This document shows positions 51,710 to 60,453 of a stretch of 64,000 nt of DNA, one piece after another. Made by a program: the position numbers and the translations under genes. The stretch covers positions 124,001 to 188,000 of the forward strand of contig CAVTON010000001.1 in the NCBI GenBank assembly GCA_963736455.1, given 5' to 3'. The first letter of the stretch is position 1, and each line of letters starts with the position of its first letter. The stretch is from DAHUXD01 sp963736455. GTDB lineage: Bacteria > Acidobacteriota > Thermoanaerobaculia > UBA5066 > Gp7-AA6. The notes beneath the pieces are model-generated. The model did no database searches. It saw only the letters and a list, made by a program, of their open reading frames with translations, and was not told the DNA's origin.

Positions 51710-52198
51710 ACGAAGCGCGGCGCCCGGCCCCCCGCACGGCCCGAGTCCGCGGAAGCGGCGTTCGAGCGGGCCCTGCGTCTGCTCGGCCTCCGGCCGCGCG
51801 GCCGCCACGAGCTGCAGGCCGGGCTCGCCGACCGCGGATTTTCGAGCGAGGCGATCGCCGGGGCCATGGAGCGGCTCGAGAAGCAGGGTCTCCTCGACGA
51901 CCTCGCCGCGGCGAGATCCGGCGTGCGGCAGCGTGCGCGCTACGGAGCGACGCGGGTCGCGCGTGAGCTGCGGGCGCGGGGCTTCTCGAAGGAGACCGTC
52001 GCGGCCGCGTTCCAGGCCGAGGGAGGAGCCGAGCGGGAAGCCGACGCGCTGCGCCGCGCGTTCGAGAGGCTCTGGAAGGCGCGGGCGGGCCTCGAGCCGG
52101 CGCTTCGGCGGCGGCGCGTGTTCGACGCCCTGACGCGGCGCGGATTTCCGGCGGACAGGATTTCTGAGATCATCCGGGGCGGCCATGAAGTCGAGTGA
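51710..52198 (+). CDS. recX: RecX-like regulator of RecA, start codon unresolved
   Basis: RecX inhibits RecA filament growth. The frame is open for 162 residues with the three-repeat helical pattern of RecX (ALRLLGLRPRGRHELQAGL, GLLDDLAAARSGVRQRARYGATRVARELRARGFS, FERLWKARAGLEPALRRRRVFDAL). No ATG, GTG or TTG occurs between the pilT stop (51707-51709) and Met at 51866, which lies inside the first repeat. The ACG right after the stop is one base from ATG; a CTG lies at 51773. Usual RecX length is about 150 residues, so the entry covers the whole open frame and its start is provisional. The end overlaps alaS by 14 nt. Confidence 0.7.
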   Translation, partial: TKRGARPPARPESAEAAFERALRLLGLRPRGRHELQAGLADRGFSSEAIAGAMERLEKQGLLDDLAAARSGVRQRARYGATRVARELRARGFSKETVAAAFQAEGGAEREADALRRAFERLWKARAGLEPALRRRRVFDALTRRGFPADRISEIIRGGHEVE

Positions 52199-54860
52199 AG
52201 TCCGGGATCGGTTCCTGCGCTACTTCGAGGAGCGCGGGCACCGCCGCGTCCCATCCTCGTCGCTGATCCCGGCCGAGGATCCGACGCTGCTCTTCACCAA
52301 CGCCGGGATGAATCAATTCAAGGACGTCTTCACCGGCCGCGAGAAGCGCGACTACCGGCGGGCCACGACCGCGCAGAAGTGCGTCCGGGCCGGAGGCAAG
52401 CACAACGACCTCGACAACGTCGGCTATACCGGCCGGCACCAGACGTTCTTCGAGATGCTCGGCAACTTCTCGTTCGGCGATTACTTCAAGGACGACGCGA
52501 TCCGGTTCGCCTGGGAGCTCGTGACGGACCGCGACAAGGGGTACGGCCTCGAGCCCGCGCGGCTCTGGGCGACCGTCTACACCGAAGACGACGAAGCCGC
52601 GAAGCTCTGGGAGCGGCACCTTCCCGCCTCGCGAGTCCTGCGCTTCGGCGAGAAGGAGAACTTCTGGGCGATGGGCGAGACGGGCCCCTGCGGCCCCTGC
52701 TCGGAGCTCCACTACTACCGCGGGGAGAGTCTCGCGGGGAACACGGCGGCGCTGGTCAACGGGCCCGGCGACGACACGCTGGAGATCTGGAACCTCGTCT
52801 TCATGCAGTTCGAACGGGATGCCTCGGGAAAGCTGACGCCGCTGCCGCGCCCCTCGGTGGACACGGGCGCCGGCCTCGAACGGTTCGCCGCCATTCTCCA
52901 GGGAGCCAACAACAACTTCGACACCGACCTGTTCGCGCCGATTCTCGCCGAGGTGGAGCGGCTCTCGGGCCAGACGTACCGCGGCGCGATGGCTCCGGAG
53001 GACGCGCCGTTTCGCGTGATCGCGGATCACGTCCGGGCCGCGACGATGCTCATCGCCGACGGAGCCCTGCCGTCCAACGAGGGACGCGGGTACGTGCTGC
53101 GCCGCATCCTGCGGCGGGCGATGCGCTACGGACGCCGGCTCGGCCTCGAAAAGCCGTTTCTGTTCCGCGTCGCCCCGGCCGTCGTCGATGGATTCACCGG
53201 CGTCTACTTCGAGGCGGGAAGGGCCGAGTCCGTGAAGCAGGCGGTCGCCGGCGTCCTCGCGCCGGAAGAGGAGCGATTCGGACGCACCCTCTCGGAGGGC
53301 GCGGACCGGGTGGGCGAGGCGATCGAGAGGCTTCGCCGCGAGGGCGCGACGGCCCTCTCGGGCGAGACGGTCTTCCGCTTCTACGACACGTATGGGATCC
53401 CGCTCGACGTCATCGAGGAGATCGCGGGCGACGAAGGCGTGGCCGTGGACCGCGCGGGCTTCGAGGAGGCCATGGAGCGGCAGCGGGCCGCCTCCCGCGG
53501 CTCGGCGAAGTTCGCGGCGGAGGACGCCTCGGTATACGAGCGTCTCGAGCTGCCGGAGGAGCACTCCGTGTTCCGGGGGTATCCGGAGCAGGATTTCGTC
53601 TCGCTCGCGGGCGCCCGCATTCTCGGAATCGTCCGCGGCGGCAAGGAGGCCGGGAGCCTCGACGCCGGCGAGAGCGGCGACGTGATCACGGATCGGACGG
53701 TCTTCTACCCGGTCGGCGGCGGCCAGGTCGCCGACACGGGAGAGTGGACCTGGCCGGGCGGCCGGGCGGAGGTGACGGACGTCCAGAAACCGCTTCCGAA
53801 TCTGATCGCCCACCGTGTCCGCGTGGCCGCGGGAAGGCTGGAGCTCGGCGCCGCCGTGGACATGTCGGTTCCCGAATGGACGCGGCGGCGCACCCAGGCC
53901 AACCACACGGGCACGCACCTGCTTCACGCCGCGCTGCGGCGCGTGCTCGGACCGACGGCGCGCCAGATGGGCTCGTACGTCGGGCCCGACAAGCTGCGCT
54001 TCGACTATGCCGCGGCCTCCGCGACGACGGCCGGGCAGCTCGCGGAGATCGAGCGTCTCGTCAACGAGGAGATCCTGCGCGACCGCCCCGTCGACAAGGA
54101 AGTCATGGCGATGGACGACGCCCGCCGGAAGGGCGCCGACATGTTCTTCGGCGAGAAGTACGGCGAACGCGTGCGCGTGGTCGAGGTCGCGGGGTTTTCG
54201 ACGGAGCTCTGCGGAGGCTGCCACGTTCCGCGCACCGGCGAGATCGGCGCGTTCAAGGTCCTCTCCGACCGCGGCATCGCCCAGGGGCAGCGGCGTCTGG
54301 AGGCGGTCACATCGCTCGGGGCGGTGGAGCTTCTCGGGGAAGACGAGCAGATTCTGGCGGCCCTCTCCGCCTCGGCGCAGGTGCCGCGGGATTCGCTCGC
54401 GGCGCGGTGGATCGAGCGCGAGGACCGCGTCAAAGCGCTCGAACGCGAGGTCGCCTCGCTCAAGCTGAAGCTCGCCTCGGGAGACGCGGGCGGCGGAGGT
54501 GAACGCCTCGAGGTCGGCGGAGTTCCGATCGTGACGCGGGTCGTCGAGAGCCTCTCCATCCCGGAGCTCCGCAACCTGTCGGACACCCTGCGCTCGAAGT
54601 TGAAGAGCGGCGTCGTCGTGGTCGGCACCATCGGCGACGGGAAGACCTCGGTGATCGTCGCCGTGACGCCGGACCTGACCAAGCGGCTTCCCGCCTCCCA
54701 GATCGCGAGCCGGGTGGGAAAGGCCCTGGGCGGAAGCGGCGGAGGCAAACCCGACCTCGCCCAGGCCGGCGGAAAGAACGCGGCGGACCTGCCGGCGGGC
54801 CTGAAGGCGGCGGCCGAGGCCGTGCGCGACCTTCTGACGGAGCCCGTTCCGGCAGCCTGA
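52185..54860 (+). CDS. alaS: Alanyl-tRNA synthetase
   Basis: This 891-residue class II synthetase is full-length. The catalytic domain holds LLFTNAGMNQFKDVF and FFEMLGNFSFGDYFK (motifs 1 and 2), followed by the tRNA-recognition domain. The editing domain carries the zinc-site NHTGTHLLHAALR and the CGGCHV pair, and the C-Ala domain closes the protein (about 750-891, with GGGKPDLAQAGGKN). It overlaps recX by 14 nt, a recX-alaS pairing seen widely. An 87-nt gap follows before the transglycosylase. Confidence 0.96.
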   Translation: MKSSEVRDRFLRYFEERGHRRVPSSSLIPAEDPTLLFTNAGMNQFKDVFTGREKRDYRRATTAQKCVRAGGKHNDLDNVGYTGRHQTFFEMLGNFSFGDYFKDDAIRFAWELVTDRDKGYGLEPARLWATVYTEDDEAAKLWERHLPASRVLRFGEKENFWAMGETGPCGPCSELHYYRGESLAGNTAALVNGPGDDTLEIWNLVFMQFERDASGKLTPLPRPSVDTGAGLERFAAILQGANNNFDTDLFAPILAEVERLSGQTYRGAMAPEDAPFRVIADHVRAATMLIADGALPSNEGRGYVLRRILRRAMRYGRRLGLEKPFLFRVAPAVVDGFTGVYFEAGRAESVKQAVAGVLAPEEERFGRTLSEGADRVGEAIERLRREGATALSGETVFRFYDTYGIPLDVIEEIAGDEGVAVDRAGFEEAMERQRAASRGSAKFAAEDASVYERLELPEEHSVFRGYPEQDFVSLAGARILGIVRGGKEAGSLDAGESGDVITDRTVFYPVGGGQVADTGEWTWPGGRAEVTDVQKPLPNLIAHRVRVAAGRLELGAAVDMSVPEWTRRRTQANHTGTHLLHAALRRVLGPTARQMGSYVGPDKLRFDYAAASATTAGQLAEIERLVNEEILRDRPVDKEVMAMDDARRKGADMFFGEKYGERVRVVEVAGFSTELCGGCHVPRTGEIGAFKVLSDRGIAQGQRRLEAVTSLGAVELLGEDEQILAALSASAQVPRDSLAARWIEREDRVKALEREVASLKLKLASGDAGGGGERLEVGGVPIVTRVVESLSIPELRNLSDTLRSKLKSGVVVVGTIGDGKTSVIVAVTPDLTKRLPASQIASRVGKALGGSGGGKPDLAQAGGKNAADLPAGLKAAAEAVRDLLTEPVPAA

Positions 54861-54904
54861 AACGTGCGTGGCGTCACAGATCCAAGATGCTGACGGGGCG
54901 GACG

Positions 54905-54932
54905 TTGCGGCTCCGGCCCGGGACGCTATAAT
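54905..54932 (+). promoter_or_regulatory. Promoter of the lytic transglycosylase gene at 54948
   Basis: A perfect TATAAT (54927-54932) has TTGCGG (54905-54910) 16 nt upstream. The start codon lies only 15 nt after the -10 box, so the 5' leader would be very short. Confidence 0.6.
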
Positions 54933-54947
54933 CGGGCTTCCAATTCC

Positions 54948-55634
54948 ATGAAATGTCGTGAGGTGCTCCTCGCCGGGAGTTTCTTCGCCGCAGCGGCGTT
55001 GTCGGCGCAGGTTCGCGTCGCCGTCAAGGACGGCCGGCGCGTGATCTACAACGACGGCCCGGCCAACATCGGCGCGAGCGAATCCTGGCTCGCCTCGCGG
55101 ATGCGCCACCCGTCCGCCTACGACGGCCTGATCGCCGCGGCGGCCCGCGACAACGCGATCGACCCGAGGCTGGTCAAGTCGGTGATGCTCATCGAGTCCG
55201 ACTTCAATCCCGCCGCGATCTCCCGCAAAGGGGCGCGGGGCCTGATGCAGCTGATGCCCGCGCTGGCGGCGGAGCAGGGCGTCCGCGACGTCCACGACCC
55301 GGAACAGAACATCGGGGCCGGCACACGCGAGCTCTCGAGGCTGATGTCGGTCTACGACGGCGATCTCGTCAAGTCGCTCGCGGCGTACAATGCGGGCGAG
55401 GCGGCGGTCGAGCGCTACTCGGGCGTCCCCCCGTACGCCGAGACGCAGCTCTACGTCCGCAAGGCGCTCGCCGCCTACGGCCGGTCCGATCTCGGCTCCG
55501 GAATCCCGGCGGCGGAGACGCCGCACGGTCCCTCGGGAAGGTCGGGGAGGTCCGTCCAGTGGCGCCGCGACGCGCGCACCAACCGCGTCATCCTGACGAC
55601 GAAGGGCAAGCCGGCTCCGCGTCGCCTCGGATAA
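54948..55634 (+). CDS. Secreted SLT-type lytic transglycosylase
   Basis: The 228-residue protein has a signal peptide (MKCREVLLAGSFFAAAALSA, cut before QVRVA), a short segment KDGRRVIYNDGP, and an SLT domain with the catalytic Glu in VKSVMLIESDFNPAAIS, then KGARGLMQLMPALA and SLAAYNAGEAAVE. The C-terminal 50 residues are Gly/Ser/Arg-rich and probably disordered. It would cleave peptidoglycan glycan strands with formation of 1,6-anhydro ends. It has its own TATAAT promoter, and a 10-nt gap leads to the TPR-AIM24 gene. Confidence 0.9.
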   Translation: MKCREVLLAGSFFAAAALSAQVRVAVKDGRRVIYNDGPANIGASESWLASRMRHPSAYDGLIAAAARDNAIDPRLVKSVMLIESDFNPAAISRKGARGLMQLMPALAAEQGVRDVHDPEQNIGAGTRELSRLMSVYDGDLVKSLAAYNAGEAAVERYSGVPPYAETQLYVRKALAAYGRSDLGSGIPAAETPHGPSGRSGRSVQWRRDARTNRVILTTKGKPAPRRLG

Positions 55635-55644
55635 GCGGCCCCGC

Positions 55645-56943
55645 ATGTTGCGCGCCGCCGGGGAGACGCCTCCCGTGGACCAGGGACTCTTCCTGCTGCA
55701 CCTGAACCGGGCGCGCCGCACCGTCCGAGCCGGCCACTTCGACGAGGCGTGGGCGGAGCTCGAGCAGGCCCGGACGCTGCGCCCCAACGACGAGGACGTG
55801 CTGAACCTCGTGTCGCTGCTCGAGTACAAGAGGGGCCGCTACGACGAGGCGGCCACGGCCGCGCGGGCGCTGCTGACGGAGAATCCCTCTTCGGAAGTTC
55901 TCCGCTCGAACCTCGGGCTGATCCTGTTCAAGGCCGGACGCCTCGCGGAGGCGGAGAAGGAGCTGCGGGCGGCGATCGATCTGGCGCCCGGCCACCTGCG
56001 CAGCCACCTGTACCTCGGCCTGCTGTACCAGAATCGGGGCAAGCTCGGCCTCGCGCTCGAGCACCTGAGGGTCGCGGGGGCGAAGCGCCGCGTGGTGGAG
56101 ATCGAGGAAGCCCTCCGGCGCCCGACCCGGGACTCCGCGCCGCGAGCCGCCCACAGCCTGTCCGACACGGCTCCGACCCGCAAGGCGGCGGCCGCCGGCT
56201 CCGGCGGCACGGGGGAGCGCACGGAATACGAGCCGGCGTTTCCGGACGCCTCGGAGGGCTCGGCGTCCGGTTCCGCCCCCGGGTCGAGCCTCGCGGCGAT
56301 CCCGTCCGGCCCGGAGGCGCGGCCGCTGTTCAAGGTCCGCCCGGAGGGAGGACTCGAGGTCGCCTCGCGCGGGACGGTCTTCGTCCGCAAGGGCTGCGTG
56401 GCCTGGTACAGCGGGAACATCCGTTTCGTCGCCGAGGCGAGCTTCCGGGGTACCTCGCTCGAGCGGATCCTGCGATGCGTGGGCGTCGGGACGCTGCTCG
56501 TCAACGATCCGGGCCGCCGGGCGTACCGGCGCGAGCTCTCCGGCTCGACTCTCGTCGTCGAGGGCAGCCGCCTCCTCGCCCTCGATCACGGCCTGACCTT
56601 CCGCCTCGACGCGATCCAGGACTTCCGCCACAGCCGCCGGGTCGATCTGCTCAAGGTGCATGGCCGCGGCAGCGTCGTCTTCTCGGTCGGCGGGCCGGTG
56701 CTCGCCCACGAGGTCTCTCCCGATTTCCCCCTCTCGATCTCGTCGCGCGATCTGGTCGCCTGGACCGGCGATCTCGTGGCCTCGGTGCTCGACGATCAGT
56801 TCCTCGAGGAGGTCATGCAGCCCGACATCGCGAGCCCTCCCAAGATCCGCTTCGAGGGCGAGGGGGTCGTGCTGACCGAGCCTCCGCGGCCGCGCCGCCG
56901 GTCCTCCGACGCGGACCGGCCGGTGGGGCAGAGAAGGAACTAG
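55645..56943 (+). CDS. TPR protein fused to an AIM24-like domain
   Basis: The 432-residue protein has four or so TPR repeats (about 10-150: RRTVRAGHFDEAWAELEQARTLRP, GRYDEAATAARALLTENP, GRLAEAEKELRAAIDLAP), then a low-complexity Ala/Ser/Gly linker (about 160-225), then a beta-rich domain (about 230-405) resembling AIM24 (VFVRKGCVAWYSGNIRF, GVGTLLVNDPGRRAYRRELSG, LVVEGSRLLALDHGLTF). It has no signal peptide. AIM24 domains in bacteria have no firm function. The gene follows the transglycosylase after 10 nt and converges on the phosphohexomutase with 31 nt between them. Confidence 0.83.
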   Translation: MLRAAGETPPVDQGLFLLHLNRARRTVRAGHFDEAWAELEQARTLRPNDEDVLNLVSLLEYKRGRYDEAATAARALLTENPSSEVLRSNLGLILFKAGRLAEAEKELRAAIDLAPGHLRSHLYLGLLYQNRGKLGLALEHLRVAGAKRRVVEIEEALRRPTRDSAPRAAHSLSDTAPTRKAAAAGSGGTGERTEYEPAFPDASEGSASGSAPGSSLAAIPSGPEARPLFKVRPEGGLEVASRGTVFVRKGCVAWYSGNIRFVAEASFRGTSLERILRCVGVGTLLVNDPGRRAYRRELSGSTLVVEGSRLLALDHGLTFRLDAIQDFRHSRRVDLLKVHGRGSVVFSVGGPVLAHEVSPDFPLSISSRDLVAWTGDLVASVLDDQFLEEVMQPDIASPPKIRFEGEGVVLTEPPRPRRRSSDADRPVGQRRN

Positions 56944-56974
56944 GGCTCCGCAGGCGGGCGAGGAGGGCGCCGGG

Positions 56975-58384
56975 TCAGCGTCGGGCCACGAACTCCTTCA
57001 GGCGGGCCTCCGACTCGTCGAGGATCCGCGCGAGAACCAGAGCGTCCTCGTGCTCGCAGTAGAGGCGGACCATCGGCTCGGTCCCCGAGAGCCGATGCAG
57101 CAGCCATCCCCGTTCGCCGAAGACGTACTTCACGCCGTCCCGGTCCTGGACGTCCGTGACCTTCTCGTCCGCGACCGAGCCGGGAGCGTCCCGTCGGACG
57201 CTGTCGACGTAGCGGCGGACCACCTCGACCGGCAGGCGCACGTCGCGGCGGCCGTATTCGAAACGTCCGAACTCCCGGGCCAGGTCCTCGAGCGCCGATT
57301 CCAGATCGCGCCCCGACTTCGCGAGGCTCTCGAGCAGAAGAAGCGACGAGAGAACGCCGTCCCGCTCGGGCAGATGAAACGCGAAGGCATACCCGCCGCT
57401 CTCCTCGCCGCCCGCGGACGCTTCTCCGCGGTTCATGAGCTCGGCGACGTACTTGAATCCGATGCCAGTTTCGATCAACGGGACGCCGAGGGCACGGGCG
57501 ATCCGGTCCACCTGAAAGGAGGTCGAAAACGTCTTGGCGATGCCTCCGGAGACTCCGCGGCGGCGAAAGACGTGGAGCAGGAGCAGCCCCAGGACCTGAT
57601 GCGGGGAGACGAAGCGGCCCCTCGCATCCAACACGCCGAGCCGGTCCGCGTCGCCGTCCTGCGCCACGGCCAGGTCGTGGCCCTCCGCGCGGACGCGCTC
57701 GGCCGCGGCCTCGAGATTGGCGCCGATCGGCTCGGGATGGACCCCTCCGAAGAGCGGGTCCCGCGCGAATCGGAACGGTTCGACCCGGAGCGCTCCGCCC
57801 GAGAGGATGTCGGCGACGAGCGTGCCCGCGGCGCCGTGCATGGCGTCCGCGAGAACCGAGAGCTTCGCCGCGCGGATGGCCGCGACGTCCACGAGGGAGC
57901 CCAGCCTCTCGCGGTAGCTCGCGAGGAGGTCGGCGGATTCGATCGTTCCCGCGCGGGCCTTCGCCGGAAGCGGGCGGTCGGCTTCGGCGGCGATGGCGGC
58001 GTAGTCCGCGGGCGGGGCGCTGCCGCCGAAGTGCGCCTTGACCTTGAATCCGTTGTAGCGGCCCGGGTTGTGGCTCGCGGTGATCGCGACGCCGCCCCGC
58101 AGCCCCAGCCGGCGGACGTGATACGAGACGCCGGGCGTCGGGATCGGACGATCCGAGAGAAGGACGTCGATCCCCGCCGACGCGAAGATCTCCGCCGCCG
58201 CGCGCGCGAACTCGGGCGAGAGAAACCGGGTGTCGTAGCCCACGACGATCCGCCGAAAATCCCCCGGGCCGTCGCCTCCGAGGTAGAAGCGCGCGGTGGC
58301 GGCCGCGATGCGGCGAATCTCGGCGAACGTGCAGTCGTCGGCGATGACGCCGCGCCATCCGTCCGTCCCGAACGCGATCGTCAC
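56975..58384 (-). CDS. Phosphoglucomutase/phosphomannomutase family protein
   Basis: The 469-residue enzyme moves a phosphate between C1 and C6 of hexoses, supplying precursors for surface glycans. The family's four signatures are present: phosphoserine loop AITASHNPGRYNGFK, metal loop QDGDADRLGVL, sugar-binding GGEESGGYAF and phosphate-binding RLSGTEPMVRLY. The exact sugar (glucose, mannose or glucosamine) cannot be read from sequence. The GTG at 58384 overlaps the upstream deacetylase stop by GTGA, so the two are coupled. Confidence 0.92.
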   Translation of the reverse strand: MTIAFGTDGWRGVIADDCTFAEIRRIAAATARFYLGGDGPGDFRRIVVGYDTRFLSPEFARAAAEIFASAGIDVLLSDRPIPTPGVSYHVRRLGLRGGVAITASHNPGRYNGFKVKAHFGGSAPPADYAAIAAEADRPLPAKARAGTIESADLLASYRERLGSLVDVAAIRAAKLSVLADAMHGAAGTLVADILSGGALRVEPFRFARDPLFGGVHPEPIGANLEAAAERVRAEGHDLAVAQDGDADRLGVLDARGRFVSPHQVLGLLLLHVFRRRGVSGGIAKTFSTSFQVDRIARALGVPLIETGIGFKYVAELMNRGEASAGGEESGGYAFAFHLPERDGVLSSLLLLESLAKSGRDLESALEDLAREFGRFEYGRRDVRLPVEVVRRYVDSVRRDAPGSVADEKVTDVQDRDGVKYVFGERGWLLHRLSGTEPMVRLYCEHEDALVLARILDESEARLKEFVARR

Positions 58385-59793
58385 GGCCGGACCGCGGAGG
58401 GCGGGCGGAAGGCGGCGAGCCTCGCCTCGTCGTAGCCCTGCCGGGCGAGGAACTCGGAGGCCTGCGCGAAACGGAATCCGCGGCTCTTCAACCCGTCGAA
58501 GAGCACGCCGATGCGGGCGGCGACCGGCTCCTCCCGGTCGCTGCCGAGGTGGAGCAGCACGATGCCGCCGTTCTCGGCGTGCGCGACCAGCCGCGCGAGA
58601 AGGCGGTCGGCGGGCTGGTAGGCCCGGGAACGCGGGTCGCTGACCCAGTCGAGGCCGTCGAGGCCCGAGCGTCCGCCGGTCCAGCCGACGTGCCAGTATC
58701 CGGCCTCCGCGGCCCAGCGCCGGATCTCGGCGTTGTGCTCGCCGAAGGGTGCGCGCCAGAGGGGAGCCATCGGGCGGCCCGTCGTTTCGCGATACAGCCG
58801 CGCCGTGCGGGCGAGCTCGCCGGTCAGGAACGCGCGGTCGACGCCGCGGCGGGTGGCCTGGCGTCCGTCGGCGGCGTAGGTGGTCAGGTGGGGATGGGTG
58901 TCGGTGTGGTTGCCCACTTCGTGCCCCTCGGCGGCAATGCGGCGCGTCAGGTCCGGATAGCGGCGGATGAATTCGCCGGACAAGAAGATCGTCGTCCGGA
59001 TCCGTCGCGCGGCAAGGGCGTCGAGGATCGCTGCCGCTCCGCGGTCGGAGGACCCTCCGTCGAAGGACACGACGATCTCCGGCCGATCGCCGGGGCCGCG
59101 CGTCAGATCGGGTGCGGCGGGGCCGGGCGGCAGGGCGGGCGGAGGGGGCACCTGCACCAGGACGGGCGGGGCGGGCGTCGGACGAGCCGCGTCGGCCGCG
59201 GGTCGTGCCGTGCGGACGCGGAGCGAGGCGGCGGCGCTCGGCGGCGGGGCCGGGACCGGAGGCGAATAGACCAGGGGCGAGGACAGGGGGATTGCACCGA
59301 CGCGAAACGGCCCCTTCTCGCGAATGCCGTCGAACACGAAGCGCCCGTCCTCGACCGGCGCGGCGCCGAGAAAACGGGAGCCCGAAAAGAGGAAGACGGC
59401 GGCCCCGGAGGTCGACGAGCCTTCCAGCCGAAGCCCATTGGATACGGCGACGATGGAATCGAGCCGGGCCGTCGGCGCGTCGTGCCGCGGACGGGCGAGC
59501 GGAGAGGGGACGTTCAATCGATCGAGCTGACGGACGGTGCGCAGCGCCAGCGAGACCGACGCGGACGCCGCGAGCGCCACGGCAAACACGGCCGCGCGGG
59601 CCGGGACCGGTGTCGCCAGGAACCGCCGCGCCTGGCGCCAGACGGCGTGCCTGCCGGCGTCTCGCGCGCACTTCTCGGAACAGTACAGGTGCCCGCGCAT
59701 CCGGACTTCGCACAGCCGGCAGATCGGCTTACGGCAGAAGTGGCAGCTCTTGTGGGCTCTCCGCCCGGAGTGCGTCGGGCACGGGACGTTCAC
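58381..59793 (-). CDS. Membrane polysaccharide deacetylase with N-terminal zinc ribbon
   Basis: The 470-residue protein has three parts. Residues 1-45 hold a Cys/His cluster resembling a B-box zinc finger (CPTHSGRRAHKSCHFCRKPICRLC, then YCSEKC). A membrane helix follows (about 67-85). After a Pro/Ala-rich spacer, a NodB-type carbohydrate esterase domain spans about 240-455. NodB motifs: FDGG at 244-247 instead of the usual FDDG, HTDTH, WRAPFGEHN, LDWVSDP and VLLHLGSD. It probably deacetylates a cell-surface polysaccharide. The zinc part would lie in the cytoplasm. Its 3' end is coupled to the phosphohexomutase. Confidence 0.85.
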   Translation of the reverse strand: MNVPCPTHSGRRAHKSCHFCRKPICRLCEVRMRGHLYCSEKCARDAGRHAVWRQARRFLATPVPARAAVFAVALAASASVSLALRTVRQLDRLNVPSPLARPRHDAPTARLDSIVAVSNGLRLEGSSTSGAAVFLFSGSRFLGAAPVEDGRFVFDGIREKGPFRVGAIPLSSPLVYSPPVPAPPPSAAASLRVRTARPAADAARPTPAPPVLVQVPPPPALPPGPAAPDLTRGPGDRPEIVVSFDGGSSDRGAAAILDALAARRIRTTIFLSGEFIRRYPDLTRRIAAEGHEVGNHTDTHPHLTTYAADGRQATRRGVDRAFLTGELARTARLYRETTGRPMAPLWRAPFGEHNAEIRRWAAEAGYWHVGWTGGRSGLDGLDWVSDPRSRAYQPADRLLARLVAHAENGGIVLLHLGSDREEPVAARIGVLFDGLKSRGFRFAQASEFLARQGYDEARLAAFRPPSAVRP

Positions 59794-59863
59794 CCTTCCA
59801 TTATGCGGGTATGCGCAAGGGGCGCCGGCCGGCGAGGACCGGTCGAGCGGGAGCGGAGGACGT

Positions 59864-59872
59864 TGTTATAGT
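59864..59872 (+). promoter_or_regulatory. Extended -10 element upstream of pgsA
   Basis: TGTTATAGT (59864-59872) matches an extended -10 promoter (TG-n-TATAGT). It supports the TTG at 59886 rather than the ATG at 59811 as the pgsA start, because transcription from here would begin downstream of the ATG. No clear -35 is seen. Confidence 0.45.
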
Positions 59873-59885
59873 TCGACGGGCGACC

Positions 59886-60449
59886 TTGAAGATCAACCTT
59901 CCCAACGCGCTGACGCTGCTTCGCATCTTTCTCGTGCCCTTTCTGGTCGTCGTCCTGCTGACGAAGTTCGACGGACGCGAGGTCGTGGGGCTCGTCATCT
60001 TCCTGACCGCGGTCGCGACGGATTTCCTGGACGGCTGGCTCGCGCGCCGCCGCCGCGAGATCACGACGCTCGGGGCCCTTCTCGATCCGATCGCCGACAA
60101 GCTGCTGATCTCGGCCGCGTTCATCTCCCTCGTCGAGCTCGGGCTGGCTCCGGCATGGATGGTGGTCGTGGTCATCGGTCGCGAGTTCGCGGTGTCGGGG
60201 CTGCGCTCGATCGCGTCGGGCCGGGGCATCGTGATCTCGGCGTCGGGATGGGGAAAGGCGAAGATGGCGACCCAGATCGCGGCCGTCGCGCTCCTGATCC
60301 TCGCGCTGCGGGACGACGTGTTCGCGATTCCCGGGCGGATCGCCCTGTGGCTCGTCGTCGCCGTGGCCCTGGTCTCCGGAACCGACTATTTCAACCGCTT
60401 CCTCCGGCAGATCGTCCTGACTCCTCCGTCCGCGGCCGACGGGGGATGA
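59886..60449 (+). CDS. pgsA: CDP-diacylglycerol-glycerol-3-phosphate phosphatidyltransferase
   Basis: PgsA makes phosphatidylglycerophosphate, the precursor of phosphatidylglycerol. From the TTG at 59886 the protein has 187 residues, the family's usual size, and begins KINLPNALTLLRIFLVPFL. The CDP-alcohol transferase motif is complete (DFLDGWLARRRREITTLGALLDPIADK). Four or so membrane helices follow. An in-frame ATG at 59811 would add 25 Arg-rich residues that do not fit the family. The stop lies 4 nt from the end of the convergent basic-protein gene. Confidence 0.92.
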   Translation: MKINLPNALTLLRIFLVPFLVVVLLTKFDGREVVGLVIFLTAVATDFLDGWLARRRREITTLGALLDPIADKLLISAAFISLVELGLAPAWMVVVVIGREFAVSGLRSIASGRGIVISASGWGKAKMATQIAAVALLILALRDDVFAIPGRIALWLVVAVALVSGTDYFNRFLRQIVLTPPSAADGG

Positions 60450-60453
60450 GGCA

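Noticed and set aside
59811..59885. ATG at 59811 as the pgsA start
   Set aside because: It would add 25 Arg-rich residues unlike PgsA, and the extended -10 at 59864 lies downstream of it.
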